This document shows, piece by piece, positions 26,396-34,468 of a DNA stretch of 61,244 nt; within the stretch, counting starts at the first letter, position 1, and every line of letters starts with the position of its first letter. The stretch spans positions 1 through 61,244 of the forward strand of contig JAAYPR010000029.1 in assembly GCA_012519705.1 (NCBI GenBank). Direction: 5' to 3'. The notes below the pieces were generated by a model. It worked only from the letters and a program-made list of their open reading frames with translations. It had not been told where the DNA came from and did no database searches. Source of the stretch: Campylobacteraceae bacterium. Its GTDB lineage: Bacteria; Campylobacterota; Campylobacteria; Campylobacterales; Campylobacteraceae. The position numbers were made by a program, and so were the translations under genes.

Positions 26396-26914
26396 ATGGA
26401 AAATAAAAAATCTACAAAAAACAAAAAGTTTTTTACTAAGCTTTTTTTAACATTTTTCTACTCAGGACTTATAAAGCCAGCCCCTGGAACTTGGGGAAGT
26501 TTAGCTGGGCTTGTGGTTGGGGTTTTTATAACTAAGTTTTTAGGTATAACAACGCTATTTTTACTTGCGACTCTTTTGGGGCTTGTTTCTATAAATATCA
26601 TAAATGAGCACGAAAAAGAAAGTGGAGAGCACGACAACTCAAGCATCGTGATAGACGAAGTTGTGGGCATTTGGATAACTCTTAGCATTGGGCTTGGGAC
26701 TGGGTTTAGTTATCTAGCGGTAATTTTATCTTTTATCTCATTTAGACTTTTTGATATCTACAAGCCTTCAGTTATAGGCAGAATTGATAAGAGAGTAAAA
26801 GGCGGATACGGCGTTGTTTTAGATGATGTAATGGCTGGGTTTTTCGCTGGAATTTTAACTTTGATGATTTTAGGTGCGATGATGAAATTTGGACTTGAAG
26901 GATATATTTTTTAA
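26396..26914 (+). CDS. pgpA: Phosphatidylglycerophosphatase A
   Basis: 172 residues, four membrane segments. Family motif KPAPGTWGSLAGL near the N-terminus, then NEHEKESGEHDNSSIVIDEVVGIWIT, with the conserved Asp/Glu residues, and FRLFDIYKPSVIGRID, KGGYGVVLDDVMAG. It dephosphorylates phosphatidylglycerophosphate to PG. It follows the ATP-sulfurylase-like gene by 11 nt. The stop lies in an imperfect stem GGATATAT...ATATATCC (26900-26921), possibly a weak terminator. Confidence 0.93.
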   Translation: MENKKSTKNKKFFTKLFLTFFYSGLIKPAPGTWGSLAGLVVGVFITKFLGITTLFLLATLLGLVSINIINEHEKESGEHDNSSIVIDEVVGIWITLSIGLGTGFSYLAVILSFISFRLFDIYKPSVIGRIDKRVKGGYGVVLDDVMAGFFAGILTLMILGAMMKFGLEGYIF

Positions 26915-26933
26915 TATATCCTCAGTCTTTTAA

Positions 26934-27365
26934 CTAAAGCTTAAGTGGTGTTTTTCTCATATTTTGAAATTTCTGGCTCTCTGTAAAGGCTTTACAAACC
27001 TCACTTCTATTGTTTAGTGATTTTACCTCGATATAACCATCGCTTGTTACAACTAGCTCAGCACAGTAGTTTATAATTCCTTTTGAGTCAGAAACACCAT
27101 ATCTTACAGGTTTATCAAACTCTAACTTTTGAGATGTGTTTTCAAAGCCATTAACATAGGTCATAATGCTAATAGTCGTAAAATTTCCATTTTTAAAATA
27201 ATACTCTCTAAACTCATCTATAGCATTACTTAATTCGGTCAATCCTGAATAAACACCAACCGTATCGCCTGTCTTGTCTAAAAACTTAGGAAGAACAACC
27301 TTGAACGCTATAAAAATCACTATGATAAAGATAACTGCTGAATTTAGCCCAGAACCCCTTTTCAT
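26934..27365 (-). CDS. Pseudopilin-like membrane-anchored protein
   Basis: 143 residues. A short basic N-terminus, one hydrophobic helix (SAVIFIIVIFIAFKVVLP), then an exported domain with two cysteines (INYCAELVV, SEVCKAF). This resembles a pseudopilin (helix plus globular domain), but the type IV prepilin cleavage site GFTLIE is absent (the N-terminus is KRGSGLNSAVIF). I would not call a secretion system. It ends a three-gene minus-strand unit with 4-nt overlaps (27362-27365 and 27592-27595) opposite uvrB, an arrangement I recall from C. jejuni. Confidence 0.6.
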   Translation of the reverse strand: MKRGSGLNSAVIFIIVIFIAFKVVLPKFLDKTGDTVGVYSGLTELSNAIDEFREYYFKNGNFTTISIMTYVNGFENTSQKLEFDKPVRYGVSDSKGIINYCAELVVTSDGYIEVKSLNNRSEVCKAFTESQKFQNMRKTPLKL

Positions 27366-27595
27366 TTCTTCCCCTTTAATTCTTGAAGTAAAAGATCCAA
27401 CTCCTTCGTCTGCTGAAACTTCTCATAGCTTTTTTTAACAAAAGCGTTGAGTAAATCCTTTGCGTCAAGATTATTATAACTATCAGTTATTGATGCAAGC
27501 TCTCTTTCCAATACAAGAGCAAACTCATCATCAACTTTTATCGTATAAGATCTAGATAAAACCTTGCTTGTTATAGTAACTTTTATCTCTTTCAT
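27362..27595 (-). CDS. Conserved small protein of unknown function
   Basis: 77 residues, no signal or membrane segment. An N-terminal beta-rich stretch (KEIKVTITSKVLSRSYTIKV) and a helical, Lys/Glu/Leu-rich C-terminal half. It overlaps both neighbours by 4 nt (ATGA), so it is translated in step with them. No recognisable domain. Confidence 0.65.
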   Translation of the reverse strand: MKEIKVTITSKVLSRSYTIKVDDEFALVLERELASITDSYNNLDAKDLLNAFVKKSYEKFQQTKELDLLLQELKGKK

Positions 27596-27825
27596 TTACT
27601 AAGCACATCTTCTATCTCTTTAAATAGCTCTTCCTCGGTTAAATTTTTAACCACAATATCTTCTTCTAATTTATCAAGGCGAGAATTTAGAGCTTCGTTT
27701 TGTGCTTTTAAAGCAACTACCTCATTTCTTAAACTTTCGTTTTCATCAGTCGATTCTTTATATTTAGCAATTAATTCCTTGACTTTATCACTCAAAGTTG
27801 GAACTATCTCTTGAGTTTGAAACAT
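27592..27825 (-). CDS. Small coiled-coil protein
   Basis: 77 residues, almost entirely helical with heptad-like spacing (ESLRNEVVALKAQNEALNSR), ending in LTEEELFKEIEDVL. It looks like a short coiled coil of the kind seen in cell-division or assembly scaffolds, but no family is recognised. First gene of the three-gene unit. Its promoter faces that of uvrB within the 62-nt gap. Confidence 0.65.
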   Translation of the reverse strand: MFQTQEIVPTLSDKVKELIAKYKESTDENESLRNEVVALKAQNEALNSRLDKLEEDIVVKNLTEEELFKEIEDVLSK

Positions 27826-27887
27826 TTCACACCTTTTATTTTTGATATAATTGCTGATTGTATCAAATTTGTGCTTAAAGGAATATT

Positions 27888-29864
27888 TTGAATAAATTTA
27901 AAATCAGTAGCAAATTTAGCCCAAGTCCTGACCAAGAAAAGGCGATAAAAGGGATAGTAAATTCCATAAAAAGTGGAAACAAATACCAAACTCTACTTGG
28001 CGTTACAGGAAGTGGAAAAACCTTTACTATGGCAAATGTCATAAAAGAGTTAAATATCCCAACTTTAATTATGACGCATAACAAATCCCTTGCCGCTCAG
28101 CTTTACAGTGAGTTTAAAGGGTTTTTTCCTAAGAACAAAGTTGAGTATTTTATTAGCTACTACGACTACTACCAACCAGAAGCTTACATCCCAAGACAGG
28201 ATTTATTCATAGAAAAAGATAGCTCTATAAATGATGAGTTAGAACGTTTAAGGCTTTCAGCGACTGCGAATCTACTTAGCTTTGATGATGTTATAACAAT
28301 CGCCTCAGTTTCAGCAAACTACGGCTTAGGAAACCCAGCCGAATATCAAGGAATGGTAATGTTTTTAGAAAGTGGCTCAGAAATTTCCCAAAGAGCGATG
28401 CTTAAAAAGCTAATTGATATGGGTTACACTAGAAACGACAGCTTTTTTGATAGAGGAAATTTTAGAGTAAATGGCGATGTTATAGACATCTACCCAGCTT
28501 ATTTTAACGATGAAGCGGTAAGAATTGAGTTTTTTGGCGATGAGATAGATGAAATTTACCATTTTGACTTTTTAGAAAACAAAAGAACTAAAACTATAAC
28601 TAAATTTATCCTCTACCCAGCAAGTCAGTTTATCGTTGGGGAAAACCGTCTAAAAGAGGCTATCAAGGGCATTGAGATAGAACTAGATGAGAGGCTTAAA
28701 GAGTTTAGAGACGCTGGGAAGCTAGTGGAGGAACAACGCCTTAGACAAAGAGTTGAGTTTGATTTAGAGATGTTAAGGGCAACTGGTTCAACAAAAGGAG
28801 TTGAAAACTACTCACGCTACATCACAGGGATGAAACCAGGCGGAACGCCGTATTCTATGTTTGACTACTACGAAGTTAAGGGGCTTGACTACCTTGTCAT
28901 CGTTGATGAAAGTCATGTGAGTTTGCCACAATTTCGCGGAATGTACGCAGGCGATAGAAGTAGAAAAGAGACTTTGGTTGAGTATGGGTTTAGACTTCCA
29001 TCTGCTCTTGATAACCGTCCTTTGAAATTTGATGAGTTTATAAACAAAAAGGGGAAATTTCTCTTTGTCTCAGCTACGCCAAATGAGTATGAGTTAGAAC
29101 TAAGTGGCAAAAATGTATTTCACCAAATTCTGCGTCCTACTGGACTACTTGACCCTCAAATCATCCTAAAAGATAGCGATAACCAAGTGGAAATTTTACA
29201 CGATATGGCAAAAGAGGTAATTGCTAGAGATGAGAGAGTTTTAGTTACAGTTTTGACTAAAAAAATGGCAGAGGAACTAACCAAATACTACCTTGAACTT
29301 GGTATAAAAGTTAAATATATGCACTCAGATGTAGACGCTGTTGAGAGAAATGAGCTAATACGTGGTCTTAGAGGCGGACAGTTTGATATGCTAATAGGTA
29401 TCAACTTGCTTAGAGAGGGGCTAGACTTGCCTGAAGTTAGCCTAATAGCGATAATGGACGCCGATAAGGAGGGGTTTTTACGCTCTCGCACGAGTTTAAT
29501 CCAAACTATGGGAAGGGCTGCAAGAAATGTAAATGGCAAGGTTGTGATGTTTCATAAAAAGATGACAAATTCTATGAAAGAAGCCATCGAAATCACCGAG
29601 CAAAGACGCAAATATCAAGATGAGTATAATAAAAAACATGGCATCATCCCACACTCTGCAACTAGAAACATAGAAGAGAGCTTAAGGACAGATGATTCAG
29701 CTGAAATTTTAAGAGCCTCTAAAAAGATGGAGAAAATGCCAGCCGCAGAGAGAGCAAAAATCATCAAAGAGTTAAGACGTGAAATGCTAGATGCCGCCTC
29801 AAAACTAGAGTTTGAAAAAGCCGCAGCTTTAAGGGATGAGATAGCTAAGATGAAGGAAATTTAA
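27888..29864 (+). CDS. uvrB: Excinuclease ABC subunit B
   Basis: 658 residues. Helicase motif [14 protein letters not shown], the DNA-strand-gripping beta-hairpin [12 protein letters not shown], motif [14 protein letters not shown], motif [14 protein letters not shown], and a C-terminal UVR domain that binds UvrC ([14 protein letters not shown]). It verifies damage and loads UvrC in nucleotide excision repair. The start is TTG (27888), with AAAGGAAT eight nt upstream; the first residues [19 protein letters not shown] fit the family. Confidence 0.97.
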   Translation: MNKFKISSKFSPSPDQEKAIKGIVNSIKSGNKYQTLLGVTGSGKTFTMANVIKELNIPTLIMTHNKSLAAQLYSEFKGFFPKNKVEYFISYYDYYQPEAYIPRQDLFIEKDSSINDELERLRLSATANLLSFDDVITIASVSANYGLGNPAEYQGMVMFLESGSEISQRAMLKKLIDMGYTRNDSFFDRGNFRVNGDVIDIYPAYFNDEAVRIEFFGDEIDEIYHFDFLENKRTKTITKFILYPASQFIVGENRLKEAIKGIEIELDERLKEFRDAGKLVEEQRLRQRVEFDLEMLRATGSTKGVENYSRYITGMKPGGTPYSMFDYYEVKGLDYLVIVDESHVSLPQFRGMYAGDRSRKETLVEYGFRLPSALDNRPLKFDEFINKKGKFLFVSATPNEYELELSGKNVFHQILRPTGLLDPQIILKDSDNQVEILHDMAKEVIARDERVLVTVLTKKMAEELTKYYLELGIKVKYMHSDVDAVERNELIRGLRGGQFDMLIGINLLREGLDLPEVSLIAIMDADKEGFLRSRTSLIQTMGRAARNVNGKVVMFHKKMTNSMKEAIEITEQRRKYQDEYNKKHGIIPHSATRNIEESLRTDDSAEILRASKKMEKMPAAERAKIIKELRREMLDAASKLEFEKAAALRDEIAKMKEI

Positions 29865-29918
29865 ACTATGTTTATTTTTTTTACGGAAATAATTCAAAAA
29901 TAAAAATTTAATTATAAA

Positions 29919-29948
29919 TTTGACAATCGTTATCAAATATACTATAAT
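29919..29948 (+). promoter_or_regulatory. Sigma-70 promoter with embedded Fur-box-like site
   Basis: TTGACA (29920-29925), 17 nt, TATAAT (29943-29948): a near-perfect promoter, rare in Campylobacter, which usually lacks a clear -35. Within the spacer, GACAATCGTTATC (29922-29934) is close to a Fur box half (GATAAT...ATTATC), so Fur would block RNA polymerase. This predicts iron repression of the next gene. Confidence 0.65.
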
Positions 29949-29975
29949 TCTAACAATTTTTTAAAAGGAGAAAAA

Positions 29976-30779
29976 ATGAGAAAAATTGTTAGCAAAAAAC
30001 TTATGACATTTTGCTTAGCTAGTTTAGTTGCCACTGGGGCTTTTGGGCATGATCTTTGGGTTTGGGGAGAAAACAGAGATAAATTTAGTGCAGATTTACT
30101 TTATGGACATGATTTCCCTAATCCTGAAAAAATTAAAGAAGAAAGAGTTAAGCTTTTTGACCCGATAAAAGTCATATCTGAAAGTGGCGAAGTAGTACTT
30201 AAGCAAACTGGCGAACATAGCTATCATTTTGAGGGCGAAAAGCTTACAAAGGGTGCGTATGTAGTAAATGCTTACTATAAACCAACAGCTTGGATTCAAA
30301 CAAGTGATGGCAAATGGGAAATGGAAAAAACTAGAAAAGACACCAATAAAGAAGTCAAATATTGTGGAATTTCAACAATGCAAAGCAAAGCTTTAATATC
30401 AGTTGATGGTGGAGATAGCAAAATCATAGCTAAAACACTTGATAGAAAACTTGAAATCACCCCGCTATTTGATAGTATGGAGGATTTAAAAGTTGGAAAA
30501 ATATTAGAGTTTAAAATAACCTATGATGGAAAGCCAGTTAAATTTGCTGAAATTTTTGGTAGTTTTGGCGAGTATGCAAAAGTTGGCGAAGGCTATGAGC
30601 ACGGCTCTGTAGATATGGCATTTGCTGCTTATGCAAAAAGCGATTTGGAGGGTAAGTTTTACTTCCAGCCACTTAAAAAAGGACTTTGGTATCTAAAAAG
30701 TACAGTAAATAGTGATTCAGGCGATAAAGACTGCGAAACACTTAATAATAAAGCAACTCTTGTTTTTGAAGTAAAATAA
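29976..30779 (+). CDS. Secreted DUF4198 family protein (NikK-like), probably iron-regulated
   Basis: 267 residues with a Sec signal predicted to end at TGAFG|HDLWVWG, so the mature protein starts with His. DUF4198 proteins include NikK-type accessory proteins of nickel/cobalt importers and other periplasmic metal-related proteins. The body is beta-rich, with a Cys pair (VKYCGIST and DKDCETL). The mature start His-Asp, together with the Fur-like promoter, suggests metal binding or delivery, probably iron. A related paralogue lies in the feo operon (46715-47533). A strong AAAGGAG precedes the ATG. Confidence 0.8.
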   Translation: MRKIVSKKLMTFCLASLVATGAFGHDLWVWGENRDKFSADLLYGHDFPNPEKIKEERVKLFDPIKVISESGEVVLKQTGEHSYHFEGEKLTKGAYVVNAYYKPTAWIQTSDGKWEMEKTRKDTNKEVKYCGISTMQSKALISVDGGDSKIIAKTLDRKLEITPLFDSMEDLKVGKILEFKITYDGKPVKFAEIFGSFGEYAKVGEGYEHGSVDMAFAAYAKSDLEGKFYFQPLKKGLWYLKSTVNSDSGDKDCETLNNKATLVFEVK

Positions 30780-30782
30780 CTC

Positions 30783-30813
30783 AAATTTCCAGCTTTTTTA
30801 TAGCTGGAAATTT
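30783..30813 (+). terminator. Terminator after the DUF4198 gene
   Basis: 12-bp inverted repeat AAATTTCCAGCT (30783-30794) / AGCTGGAAATTT (30802-30813), starting 4 nt after the stop. The loop is T-rich. Confidence 0.8.
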
Positions 30814-30885
30814 CTATCTTGAAATTTTAACTCTAAAATAGCCTAAATTTGATAGAATTCGCTAACTTTAAATTTAGGATTTTCT

Positions 30886-31698
30886 ATGTTTGATATAACT
30901 TTGATTTTAACACTTTTAGCCTTAGGTTCAGTGGCTGGGTTTGCCGCTGGGATGTTTGGCATAGGTGGTGGCGGGATGATAGTTCCCATTCTTACAACTA
31001 TCTTTTTAAGCAAAGGTTTTAGTCCTGACTTAGCTCTTCATATGGCACTTGGAACATCAATGGCGACTATTGTAGTAACATCTTTTTCAAGCTTTAGAAC
31101 TCATAACAAGGCTGGATTTGTAATCTGGGATATTTTTTGGTATATCGCCCCAGGCGTGATTGTCGGCACGCTTCTAGGAAGCTCTATCGCTGTTAGGATA
31201 AACTATGTTTATTTGGCTCTGTTTTTCTCTGCTTTTATGTTTTACTCATCAACTAGGATGTTTTTTTCAAAAACTTACACCGAAAAAGCAGTAAAAACTT
31301 TAAAAAACTATGTTCATTTTATAGCTGGTATTTTTATCGGCACTATCTCAGCTCTTGTTTCCATAGGTGGCGGGGTTTTGAACGTGCCGTATCTAAACTT
31401 CCAAGGCATAAACATCAAAAAAGCTATCGGAACATCAGCAGCTATTGGCTTTCCTATCGCAATCGGCGGAACTTTAGGATATATCATAAATGGTATAAAT
31501 GTTACAAGTTTAGATGAGTTAAATTTAGGATATGTAAATTTGGGTTGCTTTTTCTTTATATCATTTGCTAGTTTTTTAGCCGCACCACTTGGGGCAAAAA
31601 CTGTCCGCAAAGTCCCATCAAAACTTATAAAAAAGCTTTTTGCTATCATTCCTTTTACGTTAAGTATAAGAATGTTTTTTGAAATTCTGGGAGCGTAG
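30886..31698 (+). CDS. TauE/SafE family membrane permease
   Basis: 270 residues with about eight membrane segments. The internal duplication typical of the family is visible: AGMFGIGGGGMIVPIL near the N-terminus and ALVSIGGGVLNVPYL in the middle. Family members export sulfite, sulfoacetate or other organic anions, and the substrate cannot be read from sequence. It has its own promoter-like region. A terminator follows at 31756. Confidence 0.85.
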   Translation: MFDITLILTLLALGSVAGFAAGMFGIGGGGMIVPILTTIFLSKGFSPDLALHMALGTSMATIVVTSFSSFRTHNKAGFVIWDIFWYIAPGVIVGTLLGSSIAVRINYVYLALFFSAFMFYSSTRMFFSKTYTEKAVKTLKNYVHFIAGIFIGTISALVSIGGGVLNVPYLNFQGINIKKAIGTSAAIGFPIAIGGTLGYIINGINVTSLDELNLGYVNLGCFFFISFASFLAAPLGAKTVRKVPSKLIKKLFAIIPFTLSIRMFFEILGA

Positions 31699-31755
31699 GA
31701 CAGGTTTTTAAAATTAAATTAATAAATTTATGATAAAATCCATCTTGAAGTTAAA

Positions 31756-31788
31756 GGTGGGTGCTTTTCTTACCCACCACTTTTATAT
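31756..31788 (+). terminator. Terminator after TauE
   Basis: GGTGGGT (31756-31762) / ACCCACC (31772-31778) followed by ACTTTTATATTTT. It lies directly before the converging Abi pseudogene. Confidence 0.8.
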
Positions 31789-31789
31789 T

Positions 31790-32323
31790 TTACTCACTTT
31801 TTAAGTAGTCTTTTAGCCCTACCATGAAACATTCTAAAATATCATCTATGAAAATTTCTAAATTTTCTGGCATTATGCCTATAACTTCGCGATTTCTAAG
31901 GGTTGAAATTCTAGGAAATTCCTTGTTGTTATCTGTTTGTGTTTTAAGTAAATTTTCAAAGTGAAAAGCCCTGTTTCTTACAACAACAAGCAAATCATAG
32001 CAAACTCTAACTTTTTGATAATTTTTAAGTTTGCTTTTTCTGTTAGTATTTGAGTATTTTCTAAAATCTATACTATCTAAATTTAAAATTCTATTATGAA
32101 TGCTTTTTTCATTTATAACCCTAGCCCAATATCCAAAAGTTAGCCTAGAAATAAATAGATTATCACTTATCCCTAGCTCAGTGGCAACTAAATTTCTTGT
32201 CGCTATCTCTATAATTCCTAATTTTGGGGCTAATTTTTACATAAGTAAAAAGTTATAAATATGTTCTTTTTCGCTTTTGTAATTACTAAGTCTAGCAGTA
32301 GAAAATATTTTTTCTGTATCCAT
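31790..32323 (-). pseudogene. Abi-like (abortive infection) family gene with an internal stop
   Basis: One reading frame on the minus strand runs from an ATG (32321-32323) to 31790, interrupted only at codon 29 by TAA (32237-32239). The product otherwise reads METhionine-DTEKIFSTARLSNYKSEKEH, then KLAPKLGIIEIATRNLVATE, FGYWARVINEKSIHNRIL, and VVVRNRAFHFENLL near the end. This matches the Abi-like family (Abi_2/AbiF-D type; HEPN-like RNxxxH in RNRAFH). Because the frame stays intact on both sides, the gene has been inactivated by one nonsense change, or is expressed as a shorter protein from a downstream start. Abi proteins limit phage infection, usually by RNA cleavage. Confidence 0.7.
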
Positions 32324-32378
32324 CTAAAAACCTTTTTAAAATATAGAGATAATTCTACCATATATCGCAAATTTTAAT

Positions 32379-32668
32379 CTAAAATCTCCACACCAAAACA
32401 TCTATAAATTTAAAAACAGCCTTATAAGTCCAATATAAAAAAGCAAATAAGAAAAAGCAATAAAAAACGGCTTTAAACAAAAGCATAAATTTCTCAACAA
32501 AATTATAAACTTTATGCTCTTTTGGCTTATACTCCCTTAAAATAAATTTGAAACAGTAAAAGCAAAAAATGCATTTAAAATATAGTTTGAATTTATACTT
32601 TTTATACACTGCATCATAGGCATCACCCAAAAACCAAAAAATAACATAATTATAAAAGCAAGTGTCAT
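32379..32668 (-). pseudogene. Small membrane protein gene, probably frameshifted
   Basis: Two overlapping minus-strand frames look like halves of one gene. The first starts at 32668 with AAAGGCTAAAT as ribosome site and encodes a hydrophobic 43-residue piece (MTLAFIIMLFFGFWVMPMMQ) that stops at 32537. The second frame continues past this point (LREYKPKEHKVYNFVEKF) with another hydrophobic helix to 32379. A one-base slip near TTTATTTT (32538-32545) would join them into about 95 residues. Either half could also be a chance ORF. No family recognised. Confidence 0.35.
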
Positions 32669-32822
32669 ATTTAGCCTTTTTTTAAAAACTCAAATTTCAT
32701 AATTATATAGTATTTTTTAAAAATTTATCTCAAGCAAAAAAATATACTCTTTATATAAGAAAAATTAATTAGTAATATAAAAAAAATATGGTATAATCAA
32801 GAAATTTTTTAAGGAGTGCTTC

Positions 32823-33602
32823 ATGTTTAGAGTTACTTTATGTTTTTTACTTTTAGTCTTGAATTTAAATGCTCAACATCTAAATGTTTGGATGCGTATA
32901 GGATATCAACCTTTTATAATGCCAAAAGGAATTAATCTTATCGGCTATGAAATAGATCTCTTAGATGAACTCTCAAAAAGACTAAATTTTACTTATACAG
33001 TTAGAGACTTTTTTCTAAACGACATTGTAGAGATTGCAAACAGAGATACTGTAGATATGATAGTTTCAAGTATAAATATCACTGAAAACCTAAGAGAATT
33101 TGTTGATATTTCACAGCCCTATTTTAAAAATGCGACAACTGTCTTTATCAAAAGAAAAGATGATGATAGGATTAAAAATATTAATAGCCTTGATGGTTTA
33201 AGAGTTGGAGCTTTAAAAAATAGATATCAACTTGAAATCATACAAAATATCCCCAATATTGATATAAAAGAAATTACAGCCAAAAAAGGGATAAACTCTA
33301 TAATTGAGTTAAAATCAGGAGAAGTTGATGTTGTGGTTATTGATAGAACTTTAGCTGATATCTATCTAAAAGAAGATAGGCTTTTATCCGAATACTCAAA
33401 ATCAGTTATCAACACCCTTGAGGCATTTGGTTTAAATAGTGAGATAGAAGTTTTTTATGAGGATAGTTTTGAAAGCGAAGGTTACGGTATAGTCTTTGGT
33501 AAGGGGAAAAACTCCAAGCTAAGAGAAGCCATAGATAGTGAAATAATAAAAATGCATCAAGACGGAACCATTAAAAAGATAATGGAAAAATACAATCTTT
33601 AA
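32823..33602 (+). CDS. Amino-acid-type ABC solute-binding protein
   Basis: 259 residues with a Sec signal (ends near LNA|Q). Family 3 solute-binding fold: GYEIDLLDELSKRLNFTY, SSINITENLREFVDISQPYF, LKSGEVDVVVIDRTLADIYL, YGIVFGKGKNSKLREAI. It would bind an amino acid or small polar ligand in the periplasm. No permease or ATPase gene is nearby, so it is an orphan that may feed a transporter elsewhere or a sensor. AAGGAG is present before the ATG. Confidence 0.85.
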   Translation: MFRVTLCFLLLVLNLNAQHLNVWMRIGYQPFIMPKGINLIGYEIDLLDELSKRLNFTYTVRDFFLNDIVEIANRDTVDMIVSSINITENLREFVDISQPYFKNATTVFIKRKDDDRIKNINSLDGLRVGALKNRYQLEIIQNIPNIDIKEITAKKGINSIIELKSGEVDVVVIDRTLADIYLKEDRLLSEYSKSVINTLEAFGLNSEIEVFYEDSFESEGYGIVFGKGKNSKLREAIDSEIIKMHQDGTIKKIMEKYNL

Positions 33603-33640
33603 ATTTAGTTCTATAAAACAACTACAAAAACTTTTAATTT

Positions 33641-33669
33641 TTTAGCCCTTTAAATTTAAAAGGGCTAAA
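33641..33669 (+). terminator. Terminator after the solute-binding protein gene
   Basis: TTTAGCCCTTT / AAAGGGCTAAA inverted repeat around an AAATTTAA centre (33641-33669). It starts 38 nt after the stop. Confidence 0.75.
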
Positions 33670-33775
33670 CTCCGCTTTTGTTATATCTAAGAAAAAATCC
33701 TAGCAAATCAAATTTTTCCTAAAATTTGATAAAGATTTTCATCTAAATTTAAGTCCAATTTTACTAATATACTTT

Positions 33776-33797
33776 TATATGAACATATTTTCATATA
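33776..33797 (+). promoter_or_regulatory. ArsR/SmtB-type operator
   Basis: Perfect 8-bp arms TATATGAA (33776-33783) and TTCATATA (33790-33797) around a 6-nt spacer. This is the form seen upstream of Zn/Cd-sensing ArsR family genes such as czrA and smtB. It lies 33 nt before the regulator gene and predicts metal-relieved autorepression of the three-gene unit. Confidence 0.75.
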
Positions 33798-33830
33798 TCA
33801 ATTTGACATTTGAACAAACAAAGGAAAAAC

Positions 33831-34229
33831 ATGGATAAAAATTTTAATTACGATAAAAGCCCGTATAATAGCGAAAATTTAGAGCATGAGTTTTGCGAAG
33901 TTACGACTATCCATCAAGAGATAGTTGAAAATGTGGCAAATTTAATGCCTGATGATGTAAGTCTAAATGATTTGGCTGATTTTTTTAAAATTTTTGGCGA
34001 TAGTACAAGGGTTAGAATTTTATGGGCATTAAATGAGAGTGAGATGTGTGTTTGTGATATCGCTGCTCTTTTAAACATGAGCCAGTCAAGCATCTCTCAT
34101 CAACTTCGCGTCCTAAAACAAGCTAGGTTTGTAAAAAACAGGCGAGTTGGCAGGGTTGTGTATTATTCACTCATTGATGAGCATATAAGTTATATTTTAA
34201 AACAAGGCTTAATTCATATAAGCGAATAA
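33831..34229 (+). CDS. ArsR/SmtB family metal-sensing repressor
   Basis: 132 residues from the ATG at 33831, chosen because AAAGGAAAAAC precedes it. Winged HTH: LADFFKIFGDSTRVRILWAL, then the metal motif ESEMCVCDIAALL (ELCVCDL of the Cd/Pb/Zn sensors CadC and ArsR), and recognition helix QSSISHQLRVLKQA. The C-terminal helix has a possible alpha5 site (DEHISYILKQGLIH). It probably represses itself, the HMA gene and the ATPase by binding the 33776 operator until Zn, Cd or Pb binds. Confidence 0.9.
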   Translation: MDKNFNYDKSPYNSENLEHEFCEVTTIHQEIVENVANLMPDDVSLNDLADFFKIFGDSTRVRILWALNESEMCVCDIAALLNMSQSSISHQLRVLKQARFVKNRRVGRVVYYSLIDEHISYILKQGLIHISE

Positions 34230-34245
34230 ATAAAAAGGATAAAAA

Positions 34246-34467
34246 ATGGTTAAAAAAAGATATTTGCTAAAAAACTTAGAGTGTGCAAACTGTGCTTTAA
34301 AGATGGAGGAGAGAATTTCAAAACTTAGTGGCGTTAAAAGTGCAAATATAAACTTTTTTAGCACAAAACTAACGATGGAATTTGACGAGGCAAAAGAGAG
34401 TGAGATTTTAAAAGAGGCTCAAAACATCATCTCAAAGCTTGAGCCACGAACTATTTTTGAGAAGTAA
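34246..34467 (+). CDS. HMA-domain metallochaperone-like protein
   Basis: 73 residues forming a single ferredoxin-like HMA domain. The metal motif is LECANCALKMEERISKLSG, giving C-x2-C. In many ZntA/CadA proteins this domain is the N-terminus of the pump, but here it is a separate gene ending 1 nt before the ATPase start. It may deliver Zn/Cd to the pump or sit on it. ATGs of all three genes are closely spaced, so they form one operon. Confidence 0.9.
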   Translation: MVKKRYLLKNLECANCALKMEERISKLSGVKSANINFFSTKLTMEFDEAKESEILKEAQNIISKLEPRTIFEK

Positions 34468-34468
34468 A

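Noticed and set aside
26934-27365. Type II secretion or type IV pilus pseudopilin
   Set aside because: The hydrophobic helix fits, but there is no prepilin peptidase site with Gly and Glu+5, and no partner secretion genes nearby.
32379-32630. 83-residue hypothetical membrane protein as a normal gene
   Set aside because: Its N-terminal part is unlikely and has no ribosome site, while a better start with a good site lies in the other frame; more likely a frameshifted gene.
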